Below, piece by piece: positions 51,403 through 59,707 of a DNA stretch of 64,000 bases. The position numbers and the translations under genes were made by a program. Origin of the DNA: Bacteroidales bacterium (GTDB lineage Bacteria > Bacteroidota > Bacteroidia > Bacteroidales > UBA932); assembly GCA_024401695.1 (NCBI GenBank), contig JAKSKN010000004.1:62001-126000 (forward strand). The letters are read 5' to 3'. The stretch's first letter is position 1; each line of letters begins with the position of its first letter. The notes below the pieces were generated by a model. It was not told the origin of the DNA. It did no database searches and was given only the letters and a program-made list of their open reading frames with translations.

Positions 51403-51939
51403 ATGGAAAACAGTGAAACAAAATGGGTCGAAGTACCTATTAACGCAATAACCAGGAATCTGGACGAAAGGGGCATAACCTACGAGCTGATAGACGTCCC
51501 TGTCACCGACTCTGACGGCAACAAGGTAAAGGACGAAAACGGCAATGTGGTTACGCACCAGGCCGTGCATATACTTGAAGTTCCTCCGGACGAGCAGTCC
51601 GCGATTGATTTCATAGGCGGAAAGAAGTGCTGGTTCGCCGGTTGCGAGGAACTTCGCAAGAAATATGAGGAGGAATACGAGGAGGCCGGCGGTGCCGAGG
51701 GATGTACCACTTGCGAAAAGAACAAGATTATGCGAAAATACATCCGGCTTGTAAGGGAGGCTATAAAGGCCGACAACAAGGCCAAGGCTCACCATGAAGA
51801 AAATTCAAATGGACATCCCGGGACTGTCGCAGTATCCGGACCTGATGAAGAGGGCAAACGAGGAGTTGGCGAAAAGCGGTCACTGCTGCGGAGGGCGGCA
51901 AGCCGTTTTAAGAAAATACTTCGAGCTTGCACAGAATAG
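51403..51939 (+). CDS. Small Cys-motif protein, C-terminus overlapping the next gene
   Basis: 178 aa. The first 125 residues look like genuine coding sequence, with a CxxC near residue 105 (GCTTCEKNKIMRKYIRLV) after an acidic helix. From about residue 130 the frame overlaps another gene for 146 nt. It then uses CGA/CGG Arg codons that are rare in this phage, so the tail may be only passively translated. The CxxC-x(n)-RKY block resembles that in the overlapping gene product, hinting at related small zinc proteins of unknown role. Confidence 0.68.
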   Translation: MENSETKWVEVPINAITRNLDERGITYELIDVPVTDSDGNKVKDENGNVVTHQAVHILEVPPDEQSAIDFIGGKKCWFAGCEELRKKYEEEYEEAGGAEGCTTCEKNKIMRKYIRLVREAIKADNKAKAHHEENSNGHPGTVAVSGPDEEGKRGVGEKRSLLRRAASRFKKILRACTE

Positions 51940-52012
51940 GAGGAAGATAGAGGATGAACTCGGACAAGGATTCAGACACCCAGGTGGTAGACTCAGGCTC
52001 GGCAAACGCTGA
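51794..52012 (+). CDS. Overlapping small protein
   Basis: 72 aa in the +1 frame relative to the previous gene, overlapping its last 146 nt and the first 59 nt of the sigma factor gene. Codon use is normal for this phage. It begins MKKIQMDIPGLSQYPDLMKRAN and has HCCGGRQAVLRKYFELAQ, similar in layout to the CxxC...RKYIRL block of the preceding product. Such double overlap is unusual, but gene-like codons and the related motif argue that it is real. Confidence 0.55.
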   Translation: MKKIQMDIPGLSQYPDLMKRANEELAKSGHCCGGRQAVLRKYFELAQNRRKIEDELGQGFRHPGGRLRLGKR

Positions 52013-52820
52013 GCCTCTGCCCAGTGTGGTGGAGGTTCTGGGGTGGAAGACACCGGAAGCCCTCGACGACAGCAGCGTGGGGGAGGAGGAGACGTATACT
52101 CCGAAGTCCGCGTACGAGCAGTGGAAGATGACAGGCAGCCCGGAGGACCTTTACAATGTCACAAGGAGCCTGTCGTCTACCATAAACGCATCGCTGGCTT
52201 CCATGGGAGGGTCCGGAAGTCCAAACCTTGAGGCCAGGGCGCGTGTGATAGCCGCCAAGGCCGTGCAGTCGTATGATCCGGAGGCAGGTGCGTCACTGGC
52301 CACGTGGGTGAGCAGCCAGCTCAGGCAGATGGTGCGCGACATAAGGAAGTCGAATAGCCCCCTGCACGTGCCGGACGGTGTAAAGCTGGACGCGTATGCC
52401 ATATACAGGGCCGAGACCGAGTTCATGGACGAGCACGGCAGGGAGCCTACAATGGACGAGCTTGCAGACGCTGCAAAGATACCCATAAGGCGCATACAGC
52501 AGGTTCGCAAGAAAATGCGCCCTGTAACCAACGGAAAGACTGTGGACCAGGAGACCGGCGAGACATCGGATGCTGCGGTTTCCGTACATGAAACGGACTA
52601 CAGCCAGGACGCCATGGACTATGTGTACTCCGACGCCGACAGGCTTGACAAGAAGATAATGGAGATGTGGATGGGATACAACGGCTATCCGCAGAAGGAC
52701 AACAAGTACATCATGGACAAGCTCAAGTTGACGCCTGTGCAGCTTTCAAGGAGGAAAACAGGCATATCCATGAGGATGTTCGACATAATCAACGACCTGG
52801 AGTCTGTGCAGAATGGGTAA
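51954..52820 (+). CDS. Phage sigma factor (sigma70 family)
   Basis: 288 aa. Region 2-like block at about residues 92-135 (AKAVQSYDPEAGASLATWV, LRQMVRDIRKSNSPLHVP) matches the FDPxxGxxFxTYA and IRQ...R.IRLP pattern. Region 3 at about 161-186 is HGREPTMDELADAAKIPI. A region 4-like helix-turn-helix lies at about 232-275 (DKKIMEMWMGYNGYP, MDKLKLTPVQLSRRK). It lacks region 1.1. It should direct RNA polymerase, plausibly the phage-encoded enzyme, to late promoters such as those seen here. Preceded by a purine-rich GGAGGAAGATAGAGG ribosome site and overlapping the next gene by 8 nt. Confidence 0.85.
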   Translation: MNSDKDSDTQVVDSGSANAEPLPSVVEVLGWKTPEALDDSSVGEEETYTPKSAYEQWKMTGSPEDLYNVTRSLSSTINASLASMGGSGSPNLEARARVIAAKAVQSYDPEAGASLATWVSSQLRQMVRDIRKSNSPLHVPDGVKLDAYAIYRAETEFMDEHGREPTMDELADAAKIPIRRIQQVRKKMRPVTNGKTVDQETGETSDAAVSVHETDYSQDAMDYVYSDADRLDKKIMEMWMGYNGYPQKDNKYIMDKLKLTPVQLSRRKTGISMRMFDIINDLESVQNG

Positions 52821-53181
52821 GAATTACATAGACGGCCTGTTTATGGCCGCAGTGGAGCCTGACGAGATATACCAGGCTGACAAGGTCATAGACAAGATGG
52901 CCACCGGAGGATTGTCAGGCATACTTCCTAAAGTCTACAAGAAGGAGGACCTTGACAAGATAAAGGAGGCCAAGGACAAGAAGAAGGAGGAGGCCCTGAA
53001 GGGGCGCATGTTCGGAAAGACTGCCGCCGCGGCTTTGGCTGCTGCCACATACAGGACTGTCGAGTACGCCTTGTCCGGCAGGAAGTATATCAAGCTGGCG
53101 GGCCTTAACGGTATGCGCGTCGCAATGCACGGAAGGGGAAGGGCTATGGTTGGAGCGCTAAAGAAGAACAAGAAGAGGTGA
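52813..53181 (+). CDS. Small basic structural protein
   Basis: 122 aa. It begins MGKNYIDGLFMAAVEP. A Lys-rich helix (about residues 44-65) is followed by FGKTAAAALA (about 68-77), which fits the K-x-A signature. A basic C-terminus (RGRAMVGALKKNKKR) could bind DNA or a partner. It overlaps the sigma factor gene by 8 nt and has 1 nt before the gp25-like gene, so it is probably a baseplate or core component. No family recognised. Confidence 0.68.
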   Translation: MGKNYIDGLFMAAVEPDEIYQADKVIDKMATGGLSGILPKVYKKEDLDKIKEAKDKKKEEALKGRMFGKTAAAALAAATYRTVEYALSGRKYIKLAGLNGMRVAMHGRGRAMVGALKKNKKR

Positions 53182-53182
53182 T

Positions 53183-53590
53183 ATGCAGGACTTGGCCATA
53201 AGGTTCAACGGAGACGGGGACACGGTGTTTGATTTCGACAGGATGGTCGAGGGAAAGGCTGCCGAGGAGCAGCGCTTCCTGATAAACGTGGCGACAAGCA
53301 GGAACACTGTCGACCTGTACGAGGACAAGGGTACGGAGATGATGGAGATGGCATTGAGCGGAGCCGTGTCGGACTACAATACGGCCGCACACGCAGGAAA
53401 CTTCGCCGCCCTGGACACGCTGCTGTTCATCGGGGCCGTATCGGACGATGAAAGGATGAACTCCGACGACTACGTGGCTGAGGCCAGCATAAGTCCCATG
53501 GAGTATTCCCTTGGGGCGCTGCACTACACTGTCCAATTGACTTTCAACGACGGAACGTCCACTTCTGAGGACGTCACAATAGCTATATAG
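53183..53590 (+). CDS. gp25-like baseplate wedge protein
   Basis: 135 aa, the size of the T4 gp25/lysozyme-like baseplate family. It has the family's central pattern: a strand-helix stretch AEEQRFLINVATSRNTVDLYEDKGTEMMEMALSG, where gp25 proteins have a conserved N-terminal strand, a 'GTxL' turn and helix. A closing strand (YTVQLTFNDGTS) follows. Located just upstream of the J-like gene, as in Mu, P2 and T4-type baseplates. Preceded by a good Shine-Dalgarno site (AGAGGTGAT). It connects sheath and wedge in those phages. Confidence 0.72.
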   Translation: MQDLAIRFNGDGDTVFDFDRMVEGKAAEEQRFLINVATSRNTVDLYEDKGTEMMEMALSGAVSDYNTAAHAGNFAALDTLLFIGAVSDDERMNSDDYVAEASISPMEYSLGALHYTVQLTFNDGTSTSEDVTIAI

Positions 53591-53592
53591 AT

Positions 53593-55275
53593 ATGATAGA
53601 CTTTATAAACATATACATGCCGGCGTACGCAGACCTTGCCAAGGACGAGGTGCTGGACGTCAGGGGCAGGCTTGAATCATACGTGCACAGCAGCTTCCCG
53701 GAGCTGGAGACGTCTCCGGCTACAGTCACAGGAGACCTTATAATCACTCCGCAGGCTTATGAGATAGCTGCAATAGAGCGCGGGCTGGACAACTTCATGT
53801 CCGACCTCGACCTCGGCAACGTGGCAAACGACGTAATATACAACTGCGAATTCGTCGAGAGGTACCTCGAGAACTTCTCGGCCTACCCGAAGAACGCCGA
53901 GTTGGCTGCGTCCGGCGTCGTGAGGCTTGTGTTCAATACCAACAAGGACTATGTCCTGGACCGTAGCACGAGGTTCTCGTTCAACGGAGGCGTGTATTCC
54001 TTGTACCTGCCGTGCACTGGCCCGCTGTACATAATGGCGGCCGGGTCGAGCTCGGTGGTGCAGCACGGCAACTGTGTCAAGCTGATCGACTCCGGATCGA
54101 ACGCGTATTTTGTGGACGTGCCCGTCGTCGGCAACTCCGGCGCGTTGACTGTGACGGCGTCTACGTCAGGCCTTGTCAACAAGGACAACATACCGGAGCT
54201 TGGGGCTATAACCTCGCTTGTCGACTTCTCAAGCGGAGAGGTGTCGTATTCGCTTCCGCAGCTTGCCGCCAGGACAAGGAACACTATATACGCCGCATCA
54301 CTCAATACAAGGATGGGAGCAATAAGGTACGTGATTGACAACTGTCCTTTCGTGGAATCGGTGTATGCCGTAAAGAACGGCGACAGGGAGATGCTCAGGG
54401 ACTTCACAGGCGTTGGCGTGGTAGGATGCCTGGACCTGTATGTCAGGTCCAAGTCGTATGTGTTCACGGAGGTTCAGCGCGTCAAGCTGTACAAGGACGC
54501 GACAACCGGCAAGTTCTCCGGAGAGTTTCCATATACCGGACAGATATACCATATGGAGTCCGTCACCAACGACGCTGTTCCGGATGTAGACGACATACCG
54601 CATACTATAACGGCCAGCAACGCAGAGGTGCCTGGAAGGCTCCCGTCGTATACGGTGAACGAGAGGCTGTTCCTTGAGGTTGACGACGCCGTTGGTCCAG
54701 ACGGTGCGTCCCTGTACGACACGTCTACCGACGCAGACGGCAGGGTGTACTCCATGTTCACCGTTACATACCAGACGGACCCTGCGTTCAAGGCTATACA
54801 CGACATGGTGACCAACCCGGACTACGTGCCGATAAACACGTCTATACAGGTAAAGGGTTTCATACCTGTCATAATAAGCAGGTTCGAGGTGTCGTACGTG
54901 AAGGCACCGGGTGTGGTTCCGCTGCTTGACGAGGCAGCCACAGACATAAAGGCGTACATGGCCGGGCTGGGAGCTCCGGACACGTACTCGGACGCTGAGA
55001 TAGCACGCATAATGGCCGAGGCCGGAGCCAAGTACACAAAGGGCGTGTCGGTAGTGGCCAAGGTACAGTGGAGCGTTGCAGACAAGCTGCAGACGGCCGA
55101 CGGGACCAAAGTTGACATCCCAGGCGTTCCTGTGATAACCACGTCCGCCGGTCTGCGCGTCACGTACCCGGCATCCAAGCGTAGGCCGGGTGACATGTAT
55201 GCGTGCTCGCCAAGGAATATAAGGTACTACTTCCTTGAGGGAGCCCTGTCATTCAAGGAAATAAGGGAGATGTAA
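53593..55275 (+). CDS. Baseplate wedge protein (J/gp6-like)
   Basis: 560 aa. The N-terminus (MIDFINIYMPAYADLAKDEVLDVRG) and the middle region (ELAASGVVRLVFNTNKDYVLDRSTRFSFNGGVYSL in pieces) follow the baseplate J pattern of A-x-G-x-(V/L)-xF..V..GT.F...G..Y. Later strand-rich domains (LYVRSKSYVFTEVQRVKLYKD) and a C-terminal helix-strand domain complete it. Next to the gp25-like gene, this is the standard wedge module. The J/gp6 family forms the ring that anchors fibres. Two nt separate it from each neighbour. Confidence 0.78.
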   Translation: MIDFINIYMPAYADLAKDEVLDVRGRLESYVHSSFPELETSPATVTGDLIITPQAYEIAAIERGLDNFMSDLDLGNVANDVIYNCEFVERYLENFSAYPKNAELAASGVVRLVFNTNKDYVLDRSTRFSFNGGVYSLYLPCTGPLYIMAAGSSSVVQHGNCVKLIDSGSNAYFVDVPVVGNSGALTVTASTSGLVNKDNIPELGAITSLVDFSSGEVSYSLPQLAARTRNTIYAASLNTRMGAIRYVIDNCPFVESVYAVKNGDREMLRDFTGVGVVGCLDLYVRSKSYVFTEVQRVKLYKDATTGKFSGEFPYTGQIYHMESVTNDAVPDVDDIPHTITASNAEVPGRLPSYTVNERLFLEVDDAVGPDGASLYDTSTDADGRVYSMFTVTYQTDPAFKAIHDMVTNPDYVPINTSIQVKGFIPVIISRFEVSYVKAPGVVPLLDEAATDIKAYMAGLGAPDTYSDAEIARIMAEAGAKYTKGVSVVAKVQWSVADKLQTADGTKVDIPGVPVITTSAGLRVTYPASKRRPGDMYACSPRNIRYYFLEGALSFKEIREM

Positions 55276-55277
55276 CC

Positions 55278-56633
55278 ATGTCGCTTGATCTTGTACAGGA
55301 GCACGACTCGATGCTGTCCAAGTGCGGCTCGTTCTGGTACGGCACGGTGAACATGCGCGACAAGAGGATAGCCCGCGTGTTCAACGGAATGGCATGCCAC
55401 ACCGACGCCGTGTCGAGGCTTGCCAACATAGCCGACGCCGTACTGTCTGGAGGCTACTTTGTAGGACATAACGCCGTTGTCAGGTTTTCAGACAAGGACA
55501 TGTCGTATAACGGTGCGGACAAGGTTTTGCAGGAGCTGTACGGAGGTGCTGTCGAGCCCGGTGAAGACATAACCGTACACAACGTAACGGCTGTAGCCGG
55601 GGCGTGCTGCGACAGGGAACCGTTGTCAGACGAGAAGCGGCTGCCAGTAATGTTCCCCGCAGACGCTGACATGGAGTCTGATATGGTAGTGCCTGCAAAC
55701 TACCGCGCGCTGTTCGGCCTGAAGGTCGATGACGACATAATGGTAACCACCATAGAGACTCCTGATGGCGGCATAATGATCGAGGGGATAGACTTCATGT
55801 CGGAGTTCGGAAGGCTATGGCTGCAACGAAACCCTGTCACGGAGTTTCCGGATATGAAGTTCACCGCAAGGTCGTTCGTTCTCCGTGCAAGGAATATATA
55901 CTGCTACTCTCTCGGCTTGGACAATATATACGGCCCCGTGGATAGGGTCATGACGTACTACAGGGAGTCGCAGTCCCCGAAGGCGTTCAAGTTTGCCGCC
56001 GCCCAGGCGTGCGGGCTGGCTGTGACAAGGGCTGCATGCAGGATAACGGGTTCAGAGCCGCTGCTTTCAGGATGGTCTTACCGCACGTTGTCCGGAGGAA
56101 GGATAGACGCACCGTACCCACATGCAAAGATCAAGGACAATACAGTGCTGCCTGCAGACTACATAGTCGGCGGCGGAGAGCTGTTCGACATGGTTCTTCC
56201 TGGAGAGTCCGGCGACTCCCTGACAGAGATAGACACCGCCCCTGCGCTTCCGTCCGGAGCCGTGGTGCCGCGCAAGACTATATGTTCCAAGTGTGTTGTG
56301 GACGGTGTGGAGTACGACAGGCCGGTCGACTGCGCTCCCGGTGACGATCCGGTGAACGGCAACGAGCTGTTCAACTGGTACTGGAAATGGATGGCGGCCG
56401 AGGACGGAGGTCCGGAGGCATGGGAAGACGGCATGGAGGCGGCAGGAGCCGTGGACAGCATAGACTGGGTTCTGGGTACGGCATGCAGGGGCAACTGCAT
56501 AGTGGTCAGGATCAACAGCGGGTTCATGCCGTACGGTATGCAGGTGAAGCTGCACAATTTCGTGGACAGGGAGGCGCCTATAGGGTGTCTGTTGACTTAT
56601 TCCCCTATAACTAGTACAATAGTGGAGGACTAA
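55278..56633 (+). CDS. Baseplate-region protein, unknown
   Basis: 451 aa, mixed fold. It has two Cys-containing patches (ACCDREP near residue 114, and ICSKCVVDGVEYDRPVDC near 335, a possible CxxC site). The C-terminal strands (NCIVVRINSGFMPYGMQVKLHNF) look like a fibre-attachment or wedge domain. It follows the J-like gene, where gp7/gp8 or I-type wedge genes usually lie. No clear family. A GGGAG stretch precedes the ATG. One nt separates it from the next gene. Confidence 0.62.
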   Translation: MSLDLVQEHDSMLSKCGSFWYGTVNMRDKRIARVFNGMACHTDAVSRLANIADAVLSGGYFVGHNAVVRFSDKDMSYNGADKVLQELYGGAVEPGEDITVHNVTAVAGACCDREPLSDEKRLPVMFPADADMESDMVVPANYRALFGLKVDDDIMVTTIETPDGGIMIEGIDFMSEFGRLWLQRNPVTEFPDMKFTARSFVLRARNIYCYSLGLDNIYGPVDRVMTYYRESQSPKAFKFAAAQACGLAVTRAACRITGSEPLLSGWSYRTLSGGRIDAPYPHAKIKDNTVLPADYIVGGGELFDMVLPGESGDSLTEIDTAPALPSGAVVPRKTICSKCVVDGVEYDRPVDCAPGDDPVNGNELFNWYWKWMAAEDGGPEAWEDGMEAAGAVDSIDWVLGTACRGNCIVVRINSGFMPYGMQVKLHNFVDREAPIGCLLTYSPITSTIVED

Positions 56634-56634
56634 A

Positions 56635-57252
56635 ATGATCAAGCTTACCAGGGAACAGATAGAGTTGGATTCTGGCGTCGACTGTCGCAGGAACTGGGTG
56701 TTGAAGGTTACGGCGACCGGAATGAGCGACGCCGAATACGAGGAGTGGAAGGCTGCAAACGACGACGACGCGCATTGTGTCCAGGAATACGAGGACATTC
56801 AACGAGCAAGGAACCTTAAGTTCATAACCGCCCTGCACAAGGCGGCAACGGGAGAACTAAACACCGGTACCGTAGGGCCTTTGCAGGTGGTCGGCAGCAC
56901 AGAGGTCGTCAAGCCTGCCGAATCTTCGGAAGACCCTGGAGACGACGATGTCAACGTGTTCGTGTACCATGCCGCAGAGCCTGACGACCCGTACCACGGC
57001 GACCTGTTTGCAAACGTGGCGTCCCTGCAGGATATGGAATCCCTGCCTGTGGGCGAGCCTGTTGTTATAGAGGGAATGGACGAGGCGGAGAACTTCTTCC
57101 CGTTCTACAGGACATCCTCTATAGAGCTGCACCTACATAACCTGGCGGACGCCGAGAGGGTGTGGAACGTAATAAGGCACGACGTGAAGATGCTCGTGTA
57201 CGAGATGTGGAAGGCGAAGCACTTGAAGGTGGCCGAGGAGGTTGTATATTGA
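56635..57252 (+). CDS. Baseplate-region protein, unknown
   Basis: 205 aa. The N-terminal half is helical and acidic (MSDAEYEEWKAANDDDA). The C-terminal half is mixed, with a hydrophobic segment (FFPFYRTSSIELHLHNLADAERVWNVI). It has no recognised family. A good Shine-Dalgarno site (GGAGGACTAAA) precedes the ATG. The TGA ends just before the next ATG. Context suggests a wedge or fibre-linker protein. Confidence 0.62.
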   Translation: MIKLTREQIELDSGVDCRRNWVLKVTATGMSDAEYEEWKAANDDDAHCVQEYEDIQRARNLKFITALHKAATGELNTGTVGPLQVVGSTEVVKPAESSEDPGDDDVNVFVYHAAEPDDPYHGDLFANVASLQDMESLPVGEPVVIEGMDEAENFFPFYRTSSIELHLHNLADAERVWNVIRHDVKMLVYEMWKAKHLKVAEEVVY

Positions 57253-57253
57253 T

Positions 57254-59239
57254 ATGGGACATTTTAATGCAAGATACGCGGTGCCGGGGCTGATGCCGCC
57301 TAACGACACCAACAACGAGATGAGGATAATGCTGCCGGAGGACGGCAGCATGCTGCTTTGCGTGCATTGCGGTACGGTGGACGACACTGTGAACTACGCT
57401 ATAGACGTACGCGGACACAGGTGGAAAAGCGGCGTAATAAAGGATCCGTCGTATAATTTTGTGCCGGGCGACTTGCACCCCTGGTTTGTAAAGTGGAAGT
57501 CCAGGTGGCCGCAGTTCATGCGTATAACCGATGCCGTCCCTGACGGATGCATGGTGCTGAGGAAGATAGTTCACGGCGATTGGACTGTTCCGGTTACAGA
57601 GAGGTACTGCATACCTGACAAGGACAAGAGGTATTGGATAATAGAGTTGCCGGCAGAGACCATACCATACGGGCAGTCAGTACTTGAGTTGTCAGTAAAC
57701 GGAAAGGTGTCCAAGCATGTACTCAACAGGCCGCCTTTCTCCATACACGCGCCCAGCCGAAGGCTTATGCACAGGCTCGGCATATTCCAGCACCAGAAGG
57801 GAGAGACGCTGGACGTTGGGTTCACCAGCGGCAGGGAGGGAGAGATACGCGTGCATTTGACGTACAAGGGGTTCGCGGAGGAGTTTCATATGCCGGAGGA
57901 GGCTGTTTACGCCGCGTCGGCCCTTGTGGACGGAAACGAGGTTGCACTGGAGTGCACGGCCGACAACGTCAACCACATATTGCACATCAAGGTCCCCGGC
58001 AACTTGAAGGTGGGTAAGTGGACGTGGAGCAGCACTTACGAGATGTGGGGAAACAAGTCCCCGCTGGCGTGCGGCGACCTGGAGATAATGCCGGCCGTAA
58101 ACGCGTACGAGTCCATATCCAAGGTTCACGACTACCTGTACGAGGTTTGGTACGGCGATATAGACTACAACTACGCCGGAGAGTATTTCGAGGGTAGGAA
58201 GGTGCCGGTGAACATAGGCGGATGCACGTCAATGTGCAGTGGCCATGTGTTCGGGCGCAACTACGACTGGCTGTACAGCAACAGTACGGAATTCATAGTG
58301 CATACACCGGCAAGGGAGGGCAGGCACGCCGTGATGGGCGTGGTGGGCCACGTGGACAGGCTGGAGGACGACGTTGTGGCGTCAGGCGCAAGTATGGATG
58401 AATACAACATACTTCCGTTCCTGCTTGTAGACGGTATAAACGACGCCGGCCTTGTCATGTCGGTAAACGTCGTGCCCGCCGGCGACAAGGGCGAAAACCT
58501 GTATACGTACCCTTACGGAGAAAAGGAGGCGGAGATCTGCACCACCATGCTGCCCAGGTACATACTGGACAGGTTCGACTCTGCCGAGACGGCCGCAACA
58601 TGGGTGTCGAACCATGCGGCGCTGTTTGTTCCGCAGCATATGGCCGACCTTGGGTACGAGGTTCATTTCCTCATAGCAGACAAGTCGTCTGCATGGGTTG
58701 TAGAGCTTGTAGACGGCAGGGCCGAGGCGATAGACGCCACAGACCATCCGGTCATAGCCAACTTCCACACGCACGGGGTCACATACAACGAGGACGGAAG
58801 TGTGGAGACTCCCGCCACCGGCAACGCCCACGCAGTCAACAACGTGACGCTGCACGGGGCAGGGCTAGAGCGGCACAACATAGCCATAGGCGGACTGGCT
58901 GACGCAGGCACCGTACATGGAATGAGGGAGTTGCTCGACAGGCTGCTGTACACCAGGACGTACAAGACGTCCGGGCACGCTGCCGACCCTAGGTGGGATA
59001 CCGAGTTTATAGGCATGCTTCCCGAACTTACCGTGGAGTCTCCCGATAGCGCGTTCGACGCTGTATACGATGCAGTGGGAGAAGCCTATACGCTTCGGGA
59101 CAGGAGCAATCCGTTGTTCTGGCAGACTGTACACAGCAGCGTGTACGACATGGACAACCTGACGCTTAACATAATGGTGCAGGAGGACGACGGAGTGGTG
59201 TACAAAAGGAAACTTTCAATAGCAAACGATAACATATGA
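57254..59239 (+). CDS. Tail protein with C-terminal Ntn-hydrolase (choloylglycine hydrolase/acyltransferase-like) domain
   Basis: 661 aa from ATG 57254; a TTG four codons earlier is a weaker option. Residues about 1-290 are beta-rich and likely a tail or fibre part. From about residue 290 the sequence matches the Ntn-hydrolase families C45/C59. It has a propeptide-like helix (KVHDYLYEVWYGDIDYNYAG), then GG|CTSMC with C324 as predicted nucleophile and new N-terminus after self-cleavage. GRNYD follows (R335, D338), then DGINDAGLVMSV, FLIADKSSAWVVE, HPVIANF and a final SSVYDMDNLTLNIMV. These enzymes hydrolyse linear amides such as conjugated bile salts, penicillins or lactones, or transfer acyl groups. 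The substrate here is unknown. Confidence 0.78.
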   Translation: MGHFNARYAVPGLMPPNDTNNEMRIMLPEDGSMLLCVHCGTVDDTVNYAIDVRGHRWKSGVIKDPSYNFVPGDLHPWFVKWKSRWPQFMRITDAVPDGCMVLRKIVHGDWTVPVTERYCIPDKDKRYWIIELPAETIPYGQSVLELSVNGKVSKHVLNRPPFSIHAPSRRLMHRLGIFQHQKGETLDVGFTSGREGEIRVHLTYKGFAEEFHMPEEAVYAASALVDGNEVALECTADNVNHILHIKVPGNLKVGKWTWSSTYEMWGNKSPLACGDLEIMPAVNAYESISKVHDYLYEVWYGDIDYNYAGEYFEGRKVPVNIGGCTSMCSGHVFGRNYDWLYSNSTEFIVHTPAREGRHAVMGVVGHVDRLEDDVVASGASMDEYNILPFLLVDGINDAGLVMSVNVVPAGDKGENLYTYPYGEKEAEICTTMLPRYILDRFDSAETAATWVSNHAALFVPQHMADLGYEVHFLIADKSSAWVVELVDGRAEAIDATDHPVIANFHTHGVTYNEDGSVETPATGNAHAVNNVTLHGAGLERHNIAIGGLADAGTVHGMRELLDRLLYTRTYKTSGHAADPRWDTEFIGMLPELTVESPDSAFDAVYDAVGEAYTLRDRSNPLFWQTVHSSVYDMDNLTLNIMVQEDDGVVYKRKLSIANDNI

Positions 59240-59703
59240 GTGTATATAGTAATAACGGAGTAGACCCTGTAAGGTTTATAGTGAATGCCGTAAACGAAGC
59301 CAGGGAGTGCGCCGCAGATGCAAACGCTGCGGCTGCGATGGCAGCGGCGTACGCAGCTGAGGCAAAGGAGGCGGCGGTTCATGAACCGGAGTCCATGCCG
59401 GCCGATGGACGTCTCACGGACAGGCGCGTATACCGCGCAACGTGTACCGACAGTATAGACCTGTCCGCATTGACCGTGGAGCCTTACGGTACATGCGAGG
59501 TGTGGGTAGACTACACTGCCGGCAGCATAACGTGGCCTGACGGGTGGTATTGGCTTGATGGCACCAACTCTGATACCACGCACGACCACGACGTGCCGCC
59601 TTCCATGGACACTGCTGGCTACAGGTACAGGGTGGTTGTGCGAAACGAGGGCGACGGGTCGTACGCCAGGGTTGCCTACAAGTCTGCAGTACCTACAGCC
59701 TAG
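59236..59703 (+). CDS. Small tail/fibre protein
   Basis: 155 aa. N-terminal Ala-rich helix (about residues 15-48, heptad-like, possibly a trimeric coiled coil), then a small beta-sandwich (about 60-150: RVYRATCTDSIDLSALTVEPYGTCEVWVDYT, YRYRVVVRNEGDGSYARVAY). This resembles phage fibre modules that carry a carbohydrate or tip-binding domain. It overlaps the preceding gene by 4 nt (ATGA). No catalytic motif. Confidence 0.7.
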   Translation: MSVYSNNGVDPVRFIVNAVNEARECAADANAAAAMAAAYAAEAKEAAVHEPESMPADGRLTDRRVYRATCTDSIDLSALTVEPYGTCEVWVDYTAGSITWPDGWYWLDGTNSDTTHDHDVPPSMDTAGYRYRVVVRNEGDGSYARVAYKSAVPTA

Positions 59704-59707
59704 TGTT

